Shown here one piece after another: positions 24,095 through 36,432 of a DNA stretch of 64,000 nucleotides. Source of the stretch: Eretmocerus hayati (Eukaryota > Arthropoda > Insecta > Hymenoptera > Aphelinidae); NCBI GenBank assembly GCA_029851415.1, contig CM056741.1, positions 164,969,685 to 165,033,684 of the forward strand. Reading direction: 5' to 3'. Both the position numbers and the translations under genes were made by a program. Each line of letters begins with the position of its first letter. The stretch's first letter is position 1. Below the pieces are notes generated by a model. The model had not been told where the DNA came from and searched no databases. It worked only from the letters and a program-made list of their open reading frames with translations.

Positions 24095-26019
24095 CTGGAA
24101 TGAGGAATGGCGAAATTGTAGGATGTCATGTTTGCTTATGATTTTTTGATGTATAAGGTCACCAGTCATACATAAATGAGGATTTGAGCTCATAATTGTC
24201 ATTTTCTATGATTTTTCCTTAATTAAATCGTGTTAAACTTTTCGACTATTATGTGAGTCGAAAATATTTAATGAAATATTGTATTTTTCCACGTTTGGCA
24301 TGTTGAATAGAGCATCAGTGAGCTCAAATTTTATTTGAGCTCATCTATAAGTAAAGATGTAATCTTCTTCAAGGAGAAATAATCTCGAAATTGGTGACGA
24401 TTGGAGAAATATGAAAGCCTGTAAATCTTGATTCATGTTCTATGTACACTACAGCTCATAAATTCGTAAACGGTGAACGCACGTTCAGCCTCACTTTGAG
24501 AAGCGATATCTCAGACTCTATGCGCCGTAGGACAGTAAAAAGCAATTCAAAGAGCAGAAAAAAAGGCCAACTTTTTAGTGGTTTCAATGATCTCTATCGA
24601 TTATCTCGAAGGTACTAGATGCTGATCAAAAGTTAGAAATCTACGAAAACGAAATTTGAAGCTATTTGATTGCACTCCACGAATCAAAGCAAAAATATCG
24701 ATATTCCCTCGATGAAAGCATGGAATCTCTTGTTCACGCACATTGAGAATTATTTCATGATTAGGAGTTAGCGGATTTAGATATATCAATTCTCAGAAAA
24801 GGATGAGCTCTACATCAACCAATACTCGGAATATTGCCAGTGATAGTTCACCTGGTTTTCGAGACATGTTGGATCTTAAATTTCGTATCAATCAGAAGTA
24901 AGAATAAAAAATGGAACGTAAGAATTGTGAATAAAAACAATCTTTCGTGTTATACAGTTTAATCAAAAGACATTGATATCAACTCAGATTGTGTTACGAC
25001 TAAAGAACCTTGCGGGTAATCGATACCGGTAAATGCAACCTAACAGCCAAGCCTTATATCATCAGCTCAAAAACTCATTTTCTCCAGTTCCAGTACTTCA
25101 ACAAGAAAGTAGACTCGAGATTATGAGAGGTTTTCCTGAGGATATTTTATGTGTCATAAAAAAGTCACTCTGTTAGACCAGCGAAGCAACAATCTTCTGA
25201 TTTCTCGTCACGTTTCCAATCATACCATTCGCAATATTCAAACATGATCATTCCTGAAATGTTCGCGCTAGTAATATTGATGCAGACTGAAAATATCAAA
25301 CAGATCCGATAGTGAGCTGACTGCAACTTTTTGATGAAAATTGGGAAGTAGCATGCGAAATACTATTATTTCACCCAACCATATGCTAGCTCCGTTCTCA
25401 GGATTAGAACATATCATACGAGGGACATAGGAAGAAGCTAGGTGGTTTATATGGTGCTAATTTTGAATTGATTTAGAATGCTTGTTTACCTTATGAAGCT
25501 ACACTGGCTCGTTTTTGAAAATCAATCAAAATACGCGGAATAGTTCGTGTATTCATTCCATTCGAATGTGGAGCATTTGAATAATCCATAATGAAAATGA
25601 TTTAGCTATATAGCTGATGTAGATTGATCTGTTTCAAGAGAAATCATTTATGTGGTCAATAGATTCTGATTGATTATCCCGATTAGGCTCGGAACAGTCT
25701 AAATATCTAATTTGCTGATTCGTGGATAACTCATTACTCCGATAGAATTTGTGTTTGTTCAACACGTGAAAATACGCGCGGATTGCACATGTATTCGTAA
25801 TTTTCACCCTCATTCCTCCGAAATTTGTTTACTTCTTCAACGTCGCCTTTTTACATGGTACAGAATGTTTTTGAACACCAAGCAGGATGCAAAAAATGAA
25901 TGATGGGCAGAATAATATTAGCATTTTGAGAGTCTTCAGCCACTTTTTGTTTCAAAATACGATGAATTATGCATAATATCTCCGTCATCCATAACATATC
26001 AAACTCTCATCAATATTAC
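24095..26019 (-). other. Ir25a intron (1.9 kb)
   Basis: Donor GTAATA at 26019-26014, acceptor at 24097-24095. I see nothing in it beyond AT-rich unique sequence and a weak ATTTGAGCTCA inverted pair near 24310-24345. Confidence 0.75.
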
Positions 26020-26469
26020 CTTTACTGGTAAGCTCGTTGAGCTGCTGTTGGTTTCGTGCAAATTGTGGCTGGAACAACATAATCGTCGCGTTCTTGCAAT
26101 CGACACAACTTGGCGTGTAGTCATCAGCCAGAGTAATCCCATACCATCCATACTTGTGGTTAGTAAAGTTTAAACTGTTTGCCGTTTGTAAAGCAGAGTT
26201 GATCGTGTTCTCGTTACCCAAGATGAAAAAATTTACAATATCAAGATCTCGTAGACGTTTTACTTGATCGTAGAAGGGTTGACCTGGTGGTTTAGCTCCA
26301 ACCATAACGTGACGAGTTGGTATGTTTAACAAGAGGCTCTTGTATTTGTGATCAACGACAAAACTTGAGTCGAACAAGATTGCAGCGTTGCTTATGTTGA
26401 ATATTGAACATTGCTGACGGACTACTTCGGGCATCAAATCCGCTGGATTCATCATTTGTACTAGGTATT
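26020..26469 (-). CDS. Ir25a: Ir25a exon: amino-terminal domain, middle
   Basis: 450-bp exon; acceptor TATCCACAG before 26469, donor AAAG|GTAATA at 26019. It opens AA TAC CTA GTA, completing a Gln codon (C|AA), and reads YLVQMMNPADLMPEVVRQQ, FNISNAAILFDSSFVVDHKY, KSLLLNIPTRHVM, LRDLDIVNFFILG and YGWYGITLADDY. The SFVVDHKYKSLLLNIPTRHV segment and NFFILG are very conserved between this and other insect IR25a proteins as I know them. The donor is GTAATA rather than GTAAGT, a weaker 5' splice site. Confidence 0.92.
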
Positions 26470-29400
26470 CTGTGGATAGAAAATTAAATTAAGTCAGTTA
26501 TAATTTTTTATGGAATTATAAACAGAAAATAGAAGAGGGAAGATAGAGTGGTGCTTTGACATGGTTGATTCGATTAGTATCGATTGTATTTGCGAAAGAG
26601 GTAAATTTACTTCGAGAGGTATTGAAAAATTTTTATATGGAAGCCTCTAGTACAGACTTTATTGATAGGTAAATGAGATTATCGAGCCATTTTTAGACGG
26701 AAGCTATCCAAGAGACGAAAAAAGGATATACTCGATTTAAAAGCTTTGGTTAATCTCATCTCATACTCGATGACATCAAGCTCATTCCGACGGTTGTTGT
26801 AGCCAAAATTATGATTCAGTGATTGATATCAACGTTAGGTCAGCCATAAAACTGACTATTTTCCATTTCAGAATATTATGTTTCTGATAACGTTGTTTGC
26901 CGTTTATTATTTGAAAAATTATTTAAAAATTGCGGGATAGGCCAAATTGTGGACTTTTATCTTCCATTCAAATCATAATCAACTTGTAACCGTGATTTCT
27001 CCTTAACCCATTAACGCCTGGTATGTCGAATTTACGAGATAGTTATGAGGGGTCGTTTTTGAGTAAGAAATAGCCATCTGAAAAGTTCCACAGAAGATTG
27101 ATTCGACGTAAAATTGTCCAATATTTCATTAAATGTGATGATCAAAATTTTCGTATAAGGTGATCCTGAAGACCTACATTCAATTTTCAAAATACCTGAT
27201 CAGAACTGAAATATGATGCAATTTTAAGCAAAAAATTGGCTTTTTTATAATTTTCTTTTTTCACATTATACAGCTCGACTGCGATTTAGCCTGCGACGCC
27301 ATTCAAATCTCATTGCATATTCTGAAAGAATAGACAATTCCACGTTGGAAAACTGTCTTATATCATTTTTTCCAGGTAAAGGTTTGGTGACGAGTCTATA
27401 ATGCGCATACTGTCGCGACCGAGACCTGGTCCGGTTTGATGAACTTCCGGAGGTCAATGCTGCATTTTGATACCACGATTTAGGTGTTAAGAGTCTGCAG
27501 CTTATGATATTATATATTTATTTTTCGAGTGACAGTGTATCGATTTCCACCATAAAAATTGGATTCGAAATTGAGTGTGGATTCGAAAAAGGTAGGTTTT
27601 GATGGAAATACGCATTTTCTCGCCTCAAACGTTCTCTCATCCCAATTCCGATCACGGAATCTAAAAAGTCAGACGATTTCAGGTGTTCAACATGACGTCT
27701 GATATTTCTAGAATCTATTCGATGCTCGAAATTGAGGTCGAAAGAGGTGAGAGGTTGCATTCTAACAATACATTTCTTTTTGGTCGATATCTTAGGCCCA
27801 GATGCGTCAATTAAAATTTCTTTGACCCATAGACTTTGTATTTGAGGACCCAGTGTCATATTTGTTTGATCTTGCACAGGCATTTCCATCGGTTTTAAGT
27901 ATAAAATTGCCATCTGAATTCGATTTTGAATGTAAAAAAATAGTATTTTTTTGCAAAAATTGAAATGAGGCTCAGTCTTCACAATCGCCTCGAACAGAAT
28001 TTTTGTTCATACTATATATCTTTAGTACGGGTCATCAAAAATGATTCGAAATTCATGAAAAAGTCTACAATACATCAGCTGACACGATGGCTTATACTCA
28101 AGTAGCAGATTTTTTTTCAAAAACTAATTTTTGTTTTCCCTTTTTTTGAAGACTTTTTTTCAGTATCTCCAGGGTTGAGAATCCAAGCGTCAAACAACGC
28201 AATGATTATAAATTTCAGGACTGGTTTCAACATTTTGGGTATTTTCGTAGTGATCGGTATCGCATTATATCTCAGTCAACGTAATGAATAATAATTCACT
28301 CGAATGTTCGAGTAATATGCATGAATATGCGTTACATATACTGCATTTTGAACAACAATTTCATTCCAAAATTGTAATCACAATCAAAATTATCTACTCA
28401 ATACAACTATACTTTCCAGAATAAGACTAGGTAAAAAGCGAACCAAGCATTTACTTCATTTTCACTTTAACCATCGGTATCATGACTCAGTTCGACGACG
28501 ACCACGACCACGTCTATCGTGACGTATTACAAACCACGAGATTGACATTCTCTCAAATTCATTACAACCCATGGACCTAGGAATTTGCTACAAATGTCCG
28601 GAACACCTCGCATCAGCATACACAGCATCGAGAAAGATAACGTTGCCTCTTGATTGTGTAGTTGTGAATTCCCTATCTCTGGTGTGTTAGAAATGTGACA
28701 TTGCATGAACGTGATGACAATTTGCCGAGTTCTGCTGCGTTTGCTTAAATTTAACTACGGTCAACATTGATGCAGGCCATTCACCATTACTAATACATAT
28801 ACATATATGTACCATTGCATATTGATGCGATTACAGCTCCGAGTCAATTACTCTCGTTCCGTAACCCATCGATACACATACATAGCAGTAAGCTTGATGG
28901 GCGTGTTAATTGTGTCCAGTGTCAAGCACACGCCGTATATATTCTGCGTCGCTTTCGATATTTATCAAGAGGATATATATGTGCTTGACATCACTTCGTT
29001 TGCTCGCGTGCCATGCAAAAATCACAAATTGTGAACCAAGCGAGACCGCATGACTCTATATCACAATCTCGTGTCGATTATTACCCTTCCAGAGCTAAGA
29101 GCGTGGAAATTTGACGTTATCGCGACAGGCTGGCTTCGTATCACGCTCTTTTCTTATATTTCTATGTCCAGCTGAGATTGTGAATGTTGTACCTATAGGT
29201 CTGTATGAGTATTGCATCGCTGGAATGTTTTTGCAAATCTTGAGGGATTATGACGTGACTATCTTGATCGTAAAAGCGTGACTGCGGTATCTACTGTTGT
29301 GGAATTTTTTTCTTGTCATACTATTTTTCTCCTTTTCTTGTGTGTTACTGTTGGGGTTGTGACCCAAAATTAAGCTCGAGTTGACGATAGTAGCTCAAAG

Positions 29401-30460
29401 TTTTGGAGAATTTCTCTGGGAATATACGATAGTGTAATGCTGGTTTTGAGGTTGCTTCATCCCTCAGAACTTCCTCTACATATGCGGTGGTTATATGAGC
29501 TTGTAATTCCCCAGCTGTTTGCGATCCACTTTCGTACGTTTGATAATGCGAACATGTGCAGAGTATATCGTTATACTCTGGATTTTGCTGCACTTGTCGG
29601 CTTATTCCTTACTACGTAATACGAAATATGATCAAACAAAGTGCATGAAATTGAGAAAGGGAGAGCACAATTATGCTATTCCCACAAAGGGAATTAACCG
29701 TAGAGTTTGAATAAACATGATCGGTAGAAGTGGCTTTGGAACGATGTTTGGCAAATTCTCAGGGTTGTAATAAACTTGTTTTTCTTTCAAATACATATTC
29801 TCATTTCAACATCGTAATCCGGATCACTAAGTAATCCAAAATAACTTTTTCAATACTGTATTTGAGGATGATATACTATGAAGATAGTTCATTTCGATAT
29901 AAGGATGTATATACTTTTTTTGTATGAACTTTGGAAAGTGTACTTTTCGCATAGCTTTTCGACTTGCACACAATTGATCAAAATAGTATAATTCGATTTA
30001 TGGAGGTAGAACCAATTTTTTGCATTTTCGAACTAACTCCGACTTTAGCCCATGGCTCGGGCCGGAATCTCATCACTTGGACGACAAAAAAAGTCTACAT
30101 TTCTGAATTTAAATTCACTATTTCATGATTGTGCTTGAAAATGTTAGTACAGCGAATACCGGTAAGTATTTACTGCCCGTATCGGCTCATCAGGCCTTAT
30201 AGTCTGTAATAATGCATCTCATTCTATTCTTGTCTATTTATGTCACCTATTCGCCCTAGACGTAGGCTGTGCAAGACTCTATAAAAAACTCTGGAAAACA
30301 AATAAAATCAGGCTGATGTAAGAGATTCGAATAAACATGTAATTAATCACAACACGTCATTTTAAGATCAGAGTTCGTTCCAGGCTCGATAATTTCATCT
30401 CAAATTTAGTGTTGGATGTACCCTCTCTCATGTGAGTTGTTCAGAGTCAATATGGACTAA

Positions 30461-30787
30461 CAAGGAGAGGTCTAACCTTGCGGAACACGGGTCTTGATGA
30501 AACTTTGGTAATCATCTTGTTTTGGTGAGAAATGAAGGTATCTCCTAGGGTTTGATCCAATGGGCCTCCTGTCCTGAGATAGAACTGAGGTTAGCATTGT
30601 TGGTATATCTATATAATGTGTCTTTTTAGCATGGGCCTATGTTGGCAATGCTAATCTCTATAGCTGTATCTTGGAATAGGAGGCCCATGGGATTGAACCC
30701 TTGGAGATACCTTGATTTCTCACCAAAACAAGATGATCCCCATAGTTTCATCAAGATCCGTGTTCCGCAAGGTTCGACCTCCCCTTG
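30461..30787. mobile_element. PIF/Harbinger-type MITE copy (327 bp)
   Basis: The clearest member of the family. Ends CAAGGAGAGGTCTAACC / GGTTCGACCTCCCCTTG; TAA on both sides (30458-30460 and 30788-30790). Almost the whole element is one inverted repeat: TTGCGGAACACGG, ATCATCTTGTTTTGG, GGTATCTC, CAATGGGCCTCCTGTC and GGTTAGCATTG each have an inverted partner. The loop is near TTTAGCATGGGCC. Confidence 0.88.
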
Positions 30788-30995
30788 TAAGTCATAACTT
30801 TTGAGTCTCATTCGTTCTGTGATCTCCCACAATTTAACCACGAATAGAAGGCAATGAAGGCATTCGGGCATCATCCTCCGAGTCGAAGAATATGATAAAA
30901 AAGATGGTAAGAATCGTCTGCAAAGGATGAATTCAAATTCGCCAAAACGCGGGCAATTTCCAGGCTGATTTTTGCACTATTCAGAAGTGGACTTA

Positions 30996-31271
30996 CAAGG
31001 GGAGGACCAGGTGTCCGGATCACCAATCTTGTCCACATTTTTTTCACGGAAATGTACTAACTAGGATATGAAAAATCGGAAGTAACTCTGTCAAATGGGT
31101 CTCGTGTCCAAAGATACAGGCTCAGAGATTATCATTGTTCATATAGGCCCATGTTAAAAAGTTTTAAATATAGGCATACTAGCAATGTTAATGTTTTTCG
31201 CTGTAGCTCTGAACAAAAGGACCATTTGACGGAATTGCTCTAGATTCTTCATATACTGGGTGATACGAAAC

Positions 31272-31304
<33 letters not shown>

Positions 31305-31343
31305 AGACAAGGATGGTGATCCGGACACCTGGTCCTTCCCTTG
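30996..31343. mobile_element. PIF/Harbinger-type MITE copy (348 bp)
   Basis: Ends CAAGGGGAGGACCAGGTGTC / GACACCTGGTCCTTCCCTTG with TTA on both sides (30993-30995 and 31344-31346). It shares the central core with its relatives and contains a 29-base poly-A run (31275-31303) not seen in the others. It lies only 170 bp downstream of the Ir25a exon at 31514. Confidence 0.88.
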
Positions 31344-31513
31344 TTAATGCTTTATGACTCTGAACCACTCATGTATGACTCCTGGTAAAATCTAGATTAA
31401 TAAGAAGAGTCATAGAAGATCAAATGTTGTCTAATGAGCAAGTTTGGACAAAAAAATGATTGCAGAAATGGTGTATTGGGTTAAAAAATCGTCAAAAAAT
31501 ATGCGACACTCAC

Positions 31514-31858
31514 GTTTCTGCTCGTCAGTAATCTCGCGCCATCCCAACAAGTCTCCTTCCTGACCAAATTGCGCCGTCAGAGTTGGTATTCCAAGAAAAG
31601 CCGTGAATCGATTGATAGTCTCAGCTCCGGGCCCATATGAACTCGTGTCCAATACGAAATCAGGTACCGCATCGTCGTTTCCGCTGATGACTGATTTCCA
31701 CGTTGAACATACTTTGTCAAGAGTATCTTTCGATTCGGACGAGTTTACCTGCACCACGTACACCTGACCAACTTTATCCGGATTCTTGTCTCTCAATGCC
31801 TTCAGTGAATTCGTGATGCTCTTGTTCGCCACATCGTTGCTCACATCGTTTATCACAA
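31514..31858 (-). CDS. Ir25a: Ir25a exon: start of amino-terminal domain
   Basis: 345-bp exon. The acceptor TTTTTTACAG before 31858 is strong; donor AAAC|GTGAGT at 31513. It reads VINDVSNDVANKSITNSL, then VGQVYVVQVNSSES, VPDFVLDTSSYGPGAETI, GIPTLTAQFGQEGDLLGW and REITDEQK. This matches the beginning of the mature IR25a amino-terminal domain (known members have an IN-V-NE-like start, then LDT... and a P-T-ASYGQ/AQFGQ motif). The first two bases TT need one base from an upstream exon, so the exon carrying the start codon and signal peptide must end in phase 1. Confidence 0.88.
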
Positions 31859-34800
31859 CTGTAAAAAATGAAATAAAATGAGGGATTGAAAATTCTGAGG
31901 TGTAGATTACTTTTATTAATTGTTTTCTTCGTGTTGTTTTTGTGCATTTCCATTGCCATTTCCATTTAACAGCACAAAAGAAATTTTCATGATAACATTT
32001 TGCTACGATAATATATTCTCGACACTCTTACGTTCTGGAGGAATCACTCAACATCGATCAAGTGATGATGGTCATTCCTGAAAAATTTATCTCATCGTTG
32101 GAAACAAAAAAAAAATAAAAAAAAGTGAATCAGTCTAGAGATCTCGGATGCTTTTCATGGGTGAGTCTACAGGTTTGAACAACAAGAAAATTGTCAACTC
32201 ATGCCTGATCCATAGATAGTATCCGAGACTTCTAGACTGATTTATAAGCTTCTGGACATTAGAATTAGACCAATTAATTTTGAAAAATTGAAGTCATACG
32301 TTGCGGAATTGTAAATATTTTCTTCCATGGAATCAACATTCTTAATCATACGAGTTCCCATCGTTGGATTGTCATGAAAGTATGCCTACTCATTAAAGAC
32401 TGTTGAGCTACTCAACGTGGCTAATTAAAGGGCTTTGATACGACATCTGGTTGTATGGTGTATTCCTTATGGGAATGTTTTGAGATTCGACCATATTGGA
32501 TTTCTCTGCTATCTAAAATAACACAGAGATTTACTCCCAATTCTAATTTCGCTATTTGAAGTATGAGGTACAGTACCTAACAATAAGGAAAAATACCATA
32601 TTCTAATGCTCATGCAAGTTACATCTGGTTGTCCTACTTTTTGAGATCGAGAGTTGATTGGAAACGTCCCTACTAATCGATTTATAAACCTTTGATGGAT
32701 TCAATCGTATAAGTTTGAGATTGAGTTGTATTCAACCATATAACTGCATAATCGATGTACTTCATTCTCAAAACATGGCGCAAAATTACAAGACTAATAA
32801 ATGAACAGACACTGGGTTTCCTTAATATGTTTGCAATCAATCATGAGTGTGTACAAGTCAAAATTTCCGAAATTCCAGGAATATTCCGGTCCGTTGCGAT
32901 CGGTTTATCGATTTCAAAATGAGTATCAAATGCGTATGCAAGGGCTAACTCTCGACAACCTATCCAAACTAATTGATCTTTCCCAAATATGGCTGTTGAT
33001 TATTAACGATGCATAGGGATGCGGAACCTATATCGTCATGTCTCGTGTGGATTTTAGGTGTTTCCTGTTCACTGATTCCCATTACAAGTAAATCCCGGTG
33101 TTTGCGGTTCATCAGTTTCTGGAAAGTGCAGTGAAACGAAAATTGCGTATACCGCTTACGAGTACGGCTTACGGAAATTGGAGGATTCAGTTCCAAAAAA
33201 CCACCCAAAGTCAAGAATCGTTTTGAAAAAATCCAAGTTTTTGGGTCATCTAGAAGTTTGAAATTGTTTCATGTTAAACAAACGTCTGCTTTAAATGATT
33301 TTGGAGTATTCCATATGGGCACCTAAGTGCTCATCAGCGTTCCGAATCCTAAGTTCGTTATCGCAAATCAAATGAATCGTGCAGGGTTTGTTGACATCGT
33401 ATCTCCATGCAAGCGCGCCGACCGACTTTTTCTACTTCCTCTGCCAATTCTAATATTTAAATTGGTAGCGATGTCCAATGACTCTCTGCAATCTTCCCTT
33501 TCCAACTTTTCATGAATGGAAATTTTCCTTAGATGGATCTATTTAAATCAAATTCAAGATGCTTTGTTACCTTGATCCAGACAACCCCAATAACTAGACA
33601 ACAGCAAATCCTCAGAACAACAACTGACTGAACGTCGACCATCAGGAAACTAGTTCATTGTGTTGTTCGTCTTTGTATTGACAAGGTGGAGAATTGAATC
33701 GTCGATTTTATTTCATCAGGCAGAATCATGATTCGTAACCAGAAACGATAATTAACGTATGTACACATCCATATCAACAAAATTCGTCAGCTGCAAGAAA
33801 TTTCAAAATTTGAGTCGTCAAGCCGCGAATCTCGAAGTAAAAACCCACAAAGACGAGACGGATATGCGGGGACCAGGGTTGCCTGTATATCGAATGTATG
33901 TTAACAGTCCTAGAACTATGAATGTAATTATATACTCTAATGGTAATAAAACTATTAACTCTAAAACTATGAATGATATAATTATTTCTTGGGGTTAACT
34001 TGATATCAGTGTGAAAATACAGGTTTAGCAGGTGATGCTTTGAATTGTAAATCCGTAGTGCATATAAGTTCAATCCCTGCATTTAGCCGTTGATTGCTTC
34101 ATTATCTACTGAGCGATCGTATCTACTGATATTTGAGCATAACCTGAAAGCGTTCTACGCCAAAAACGTGAGAGCTACAGATCCTGTGTTTTTGTGTGCA
34201 GCATAAGAATCGTAAGCTTGAATTTTTGTTAAGAATCGTGCTTTGCTTCAGTATGCCAGAGCCCTGCACTGAATGAGGCCGAAGCGCCGTTAAGCTCATA
34301 AATGGAACGAGGTATACCCTAGTTGCTTTTCGTCTTACCACGACAGCTCCTCTGCCCCGGACACAGCAGGCAGAACCGAAAACGGCTCATCCCGAGAATG
34401 CTATGGACCAAAATGATCTAGATCATTTTTTTCGGACAAGCAGTCTCTCGTTCCGCCTACAGATGCCGCTATTCAGGATGTTGCTGATGTTACAAAAATA
34501 TTCCAATCAATTACTTAGAAGAAGCTCAATGATACACTGAGAAACTCCCGACATTAAAAATTGCTGCGATCGGCTCCATCCGGGGGACAGGATTGAATTT
34601 CATCAGAAAGTGTAGTATCCGCAGCAAAATTTAAAGATGCAACATCAAATTTTAGTGATCCCGCAACAAAATTTCTCTCCCGTCACACGGGCACCAATAA
34701 TTGGCGCGTGGGAAGCAAAAATTAGTGCTCAAGAACTAAAATTTAGTGTGGGCCGCTACAAGCACTTAAACGTAGTAAACAGAGGGCATCATTTGTCATT

Positions 34801-35200
34801 GACGCCACCAGATGGATCCGAAGCGCTCTCGGCTCGTTCTGAGACTCAATAACAGCTCTTTCGAATCAAATTTCGAGTTCAATGAACATGTTATAATTCC
34901 CCTTTCACGTTAGAATGATAAATTGAGCGATAACGCATGTTAGTACATCAAAGGTAAACACATCCATATTCAGGAAAATTTGTAAACGACGTGTTCAGTC
35001 TTTCTCGCGAGCGGTCAAATCTAACCTCGTTTGTATATATAGAAGTTCCAAAATTTGGACGTAAACGAATACCATATATGGCGAAAGTGTGGTAGGCGTG
35101 GTAGGAGGTGAGAAAATCATAATATAAGTATATCATCATATAATGTATCACCATATATCAAACATTGTACGAAATCTAATTTGAAGTTTAAGCATATCTA
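31859..35200. other. Upstream of the Ir25a amino-terminal-domain exon: likely 5' intron
   Basis: No transposon with clear ends. It contains the candidate signal-peptide frame at 33642-33571 and a short palindrome AAATGATCTAGATCATTT near 34412. Other open frames here have no recognisable features. Confidence 0.5.
33571..33642 (-). CDS. Candidate signal-peptide exon (24 codons) upstream of Ir25a
   Basis: ATG at 33642 opens MVDVQS, then the hydrophobic core VVVLRICCCLVIGVVWI and a Lys, followed directly by AAG|GTAACA, a plausible donor. It is on the right strand, 1.7 kb upstream of the first certain exon, and IR25a begins with a signal peptide. Against it: it ends in phase 0 while the exon at 31858 needs phase 1, so a further short exon would be required between them. 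I looked for that exon and did not find it. It may also be a chance frame. Confidence 0.25.
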
Positions 35201-36432
35201 CACTGTAAAAAATTTATGGGAAAAACTGCAACCAGTGGTTGCAGTTTTTCCCTCAACCACTGGTTTATCCCAAAAATCAACCAGCTGGTTGATTTTTGGC
35301 ACAAACCAGTGGTTGACACCTATCCAACCACTGGTTGACTTTTTTCCCACAACGAATATATAAAAATGAATGCGGCACCCACGATATTGGTCGATGGTGG
35401 TCTCCGGTTGACACTTTTGATTCGGAAAAACAAGTTTCGTCATTTTTTTTCACAAACAAAGAGGGATAAACATTGGCCCCGGTCGCGTATGGACGACAAA
35501 GCGGGTTGCCTGTCCTGCAGGAGTCGAATACACGTCGTAAGGCTGGAGGGATGGATAGATGGACGAATGGGGTGGGAGGGTAGATGGGATGGATGGAACG
35601 GAATGGAACGGACCGGAATGGGGCGAAATGGAACGGAGTCAAATTGGGTGGAGGGGAACGGAACTGGCCGGGGTGGGGCAAAATGGAACGGGTGGGGCAA
35701 AATGGAACGGAGTCAAATTGGTTGAGGGGAACGTAACTGGTCGGTATGGGGCAAAATGGTACGGACGGGGCAAAATGGAACGGAGTTGAATTGGGTGGAA
35801 TGGACTGGAACGGAATGGAACGAAATGGAATTGAATTATATGGATGGGAGACATCCATACAATTCAGTTCCATTTCGTTTCATATCATTTCGTTCCATAT
35901 CATTTGGATCCATTCTATTCCGGTCCATTCCGTTCCATTCCAATCGTTCCATTCCGGTCCGTTCCATTCTGGTCCGTTCCATTCCGTTTCGGTCCGGTCC
36001 ATTCCATTCAATTCCACTCCGTTCCATTCCGGTCCGTTCCGTTCCATTCCGGTCCATTCCGTTCCATTCCATCCATCCATCCATCCATCCCATCTACCCT
36101 CCCACCCCATCCGTCCATCTATCCATCCCTCCAGTCTTACGACGTGTATTCGACTCCTGCAGGACAGGCAACCCGCTTTGTCGTCCATACGCGACCGAGG
36201 CTAATGTTTATCCCTCTTTGTTTGTGAAAAAAAATGACGAAACTTGTTTTTCCGAATCAAAAGTGTCAACCGGAGACCACCATCGACCAATATCGTGGGC
36301 GCCGCATTCATCCTTATATATTCGCTGTGGGGACAAAGTCAACCAGTGGTTGAATTCCAACCAGCTGGTTGATTTTGACAACCAACCACTGGTTGACGAT
36401 TTTGGTCGAAAGTCAACCAATTTTTTACAGTG
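35201..36432. mobile_element. 1.23 kb foldback element with satellite core and TA target duplication
   Basis: Ends CACTGTAAAAAATT and AATTTTTTACAGTG, flanked by TA (35199-35200 and 36433-36434). Next to each end sit palindromic words of the type CAACCAGTGGTTG and CAACCAGCTGGTTG: five in 35230-35340 and three in 36340-36395. Inside them, 35365-35590 recurs inverted at 36090-36335 with few mismatches (AATGCGGCACCCACGATAT, TCCTGCAGGAGTCGAAT and others). The core is a GGAATGGAACGG-type short satellite on the left and its complement on the right, meeting at a small hairpin near 35850. The whole element could fold into one long hairpin. It has no protein-coding content; the open frames across it are Ser/Pro/His repeats made by the satellite. 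Confidence 0.85.

Larger units (their letters stand above)
26470..31513 (-). other. Ir25a intron (5.0 kb)
   Basis: Donor GTGAGT at 31513-31508, acceptor before 26469. It contains two PIF-type MITEs (30461-30787 and 30996-31343). A TTAACCCATTAACGCC at 27005-27020 resembles a piggyBac-type end but lacks a partner. Between 27.0 and 30.4 kb there are open frames of up to 154 codons (27982-27518) and 82 codons (29593-29345) on the minus strand with no motif I recognise; I treat them as chance. 28.45-29.2 kb is less AT-rich than its surroundings. Confidence 0.75.

Noticed and set aside
27518..27982. 154-codon minus-strand frame in an Ir25a intron.
   Set aside because: No recognisable motif or splice context; low complexity and AT-driven composition are compatible with chance.
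28765..28785. Minus-strand ATCAATGTTGACC|GTAGTT looked like the missing phase-1 end of the Ir25a first exon.
   Set aside because: It lies downstream of the first amino-terminal-domain exon in the direction of transcription, so it cannot be spliced before it.
29345..29593. 82-codon minus-strand frame MQQNPEYNDILCTC... in an Ir25a intron.
   Set aside because: Not homologous to any part of IR25a, and the flanking exons already join in frame without it.
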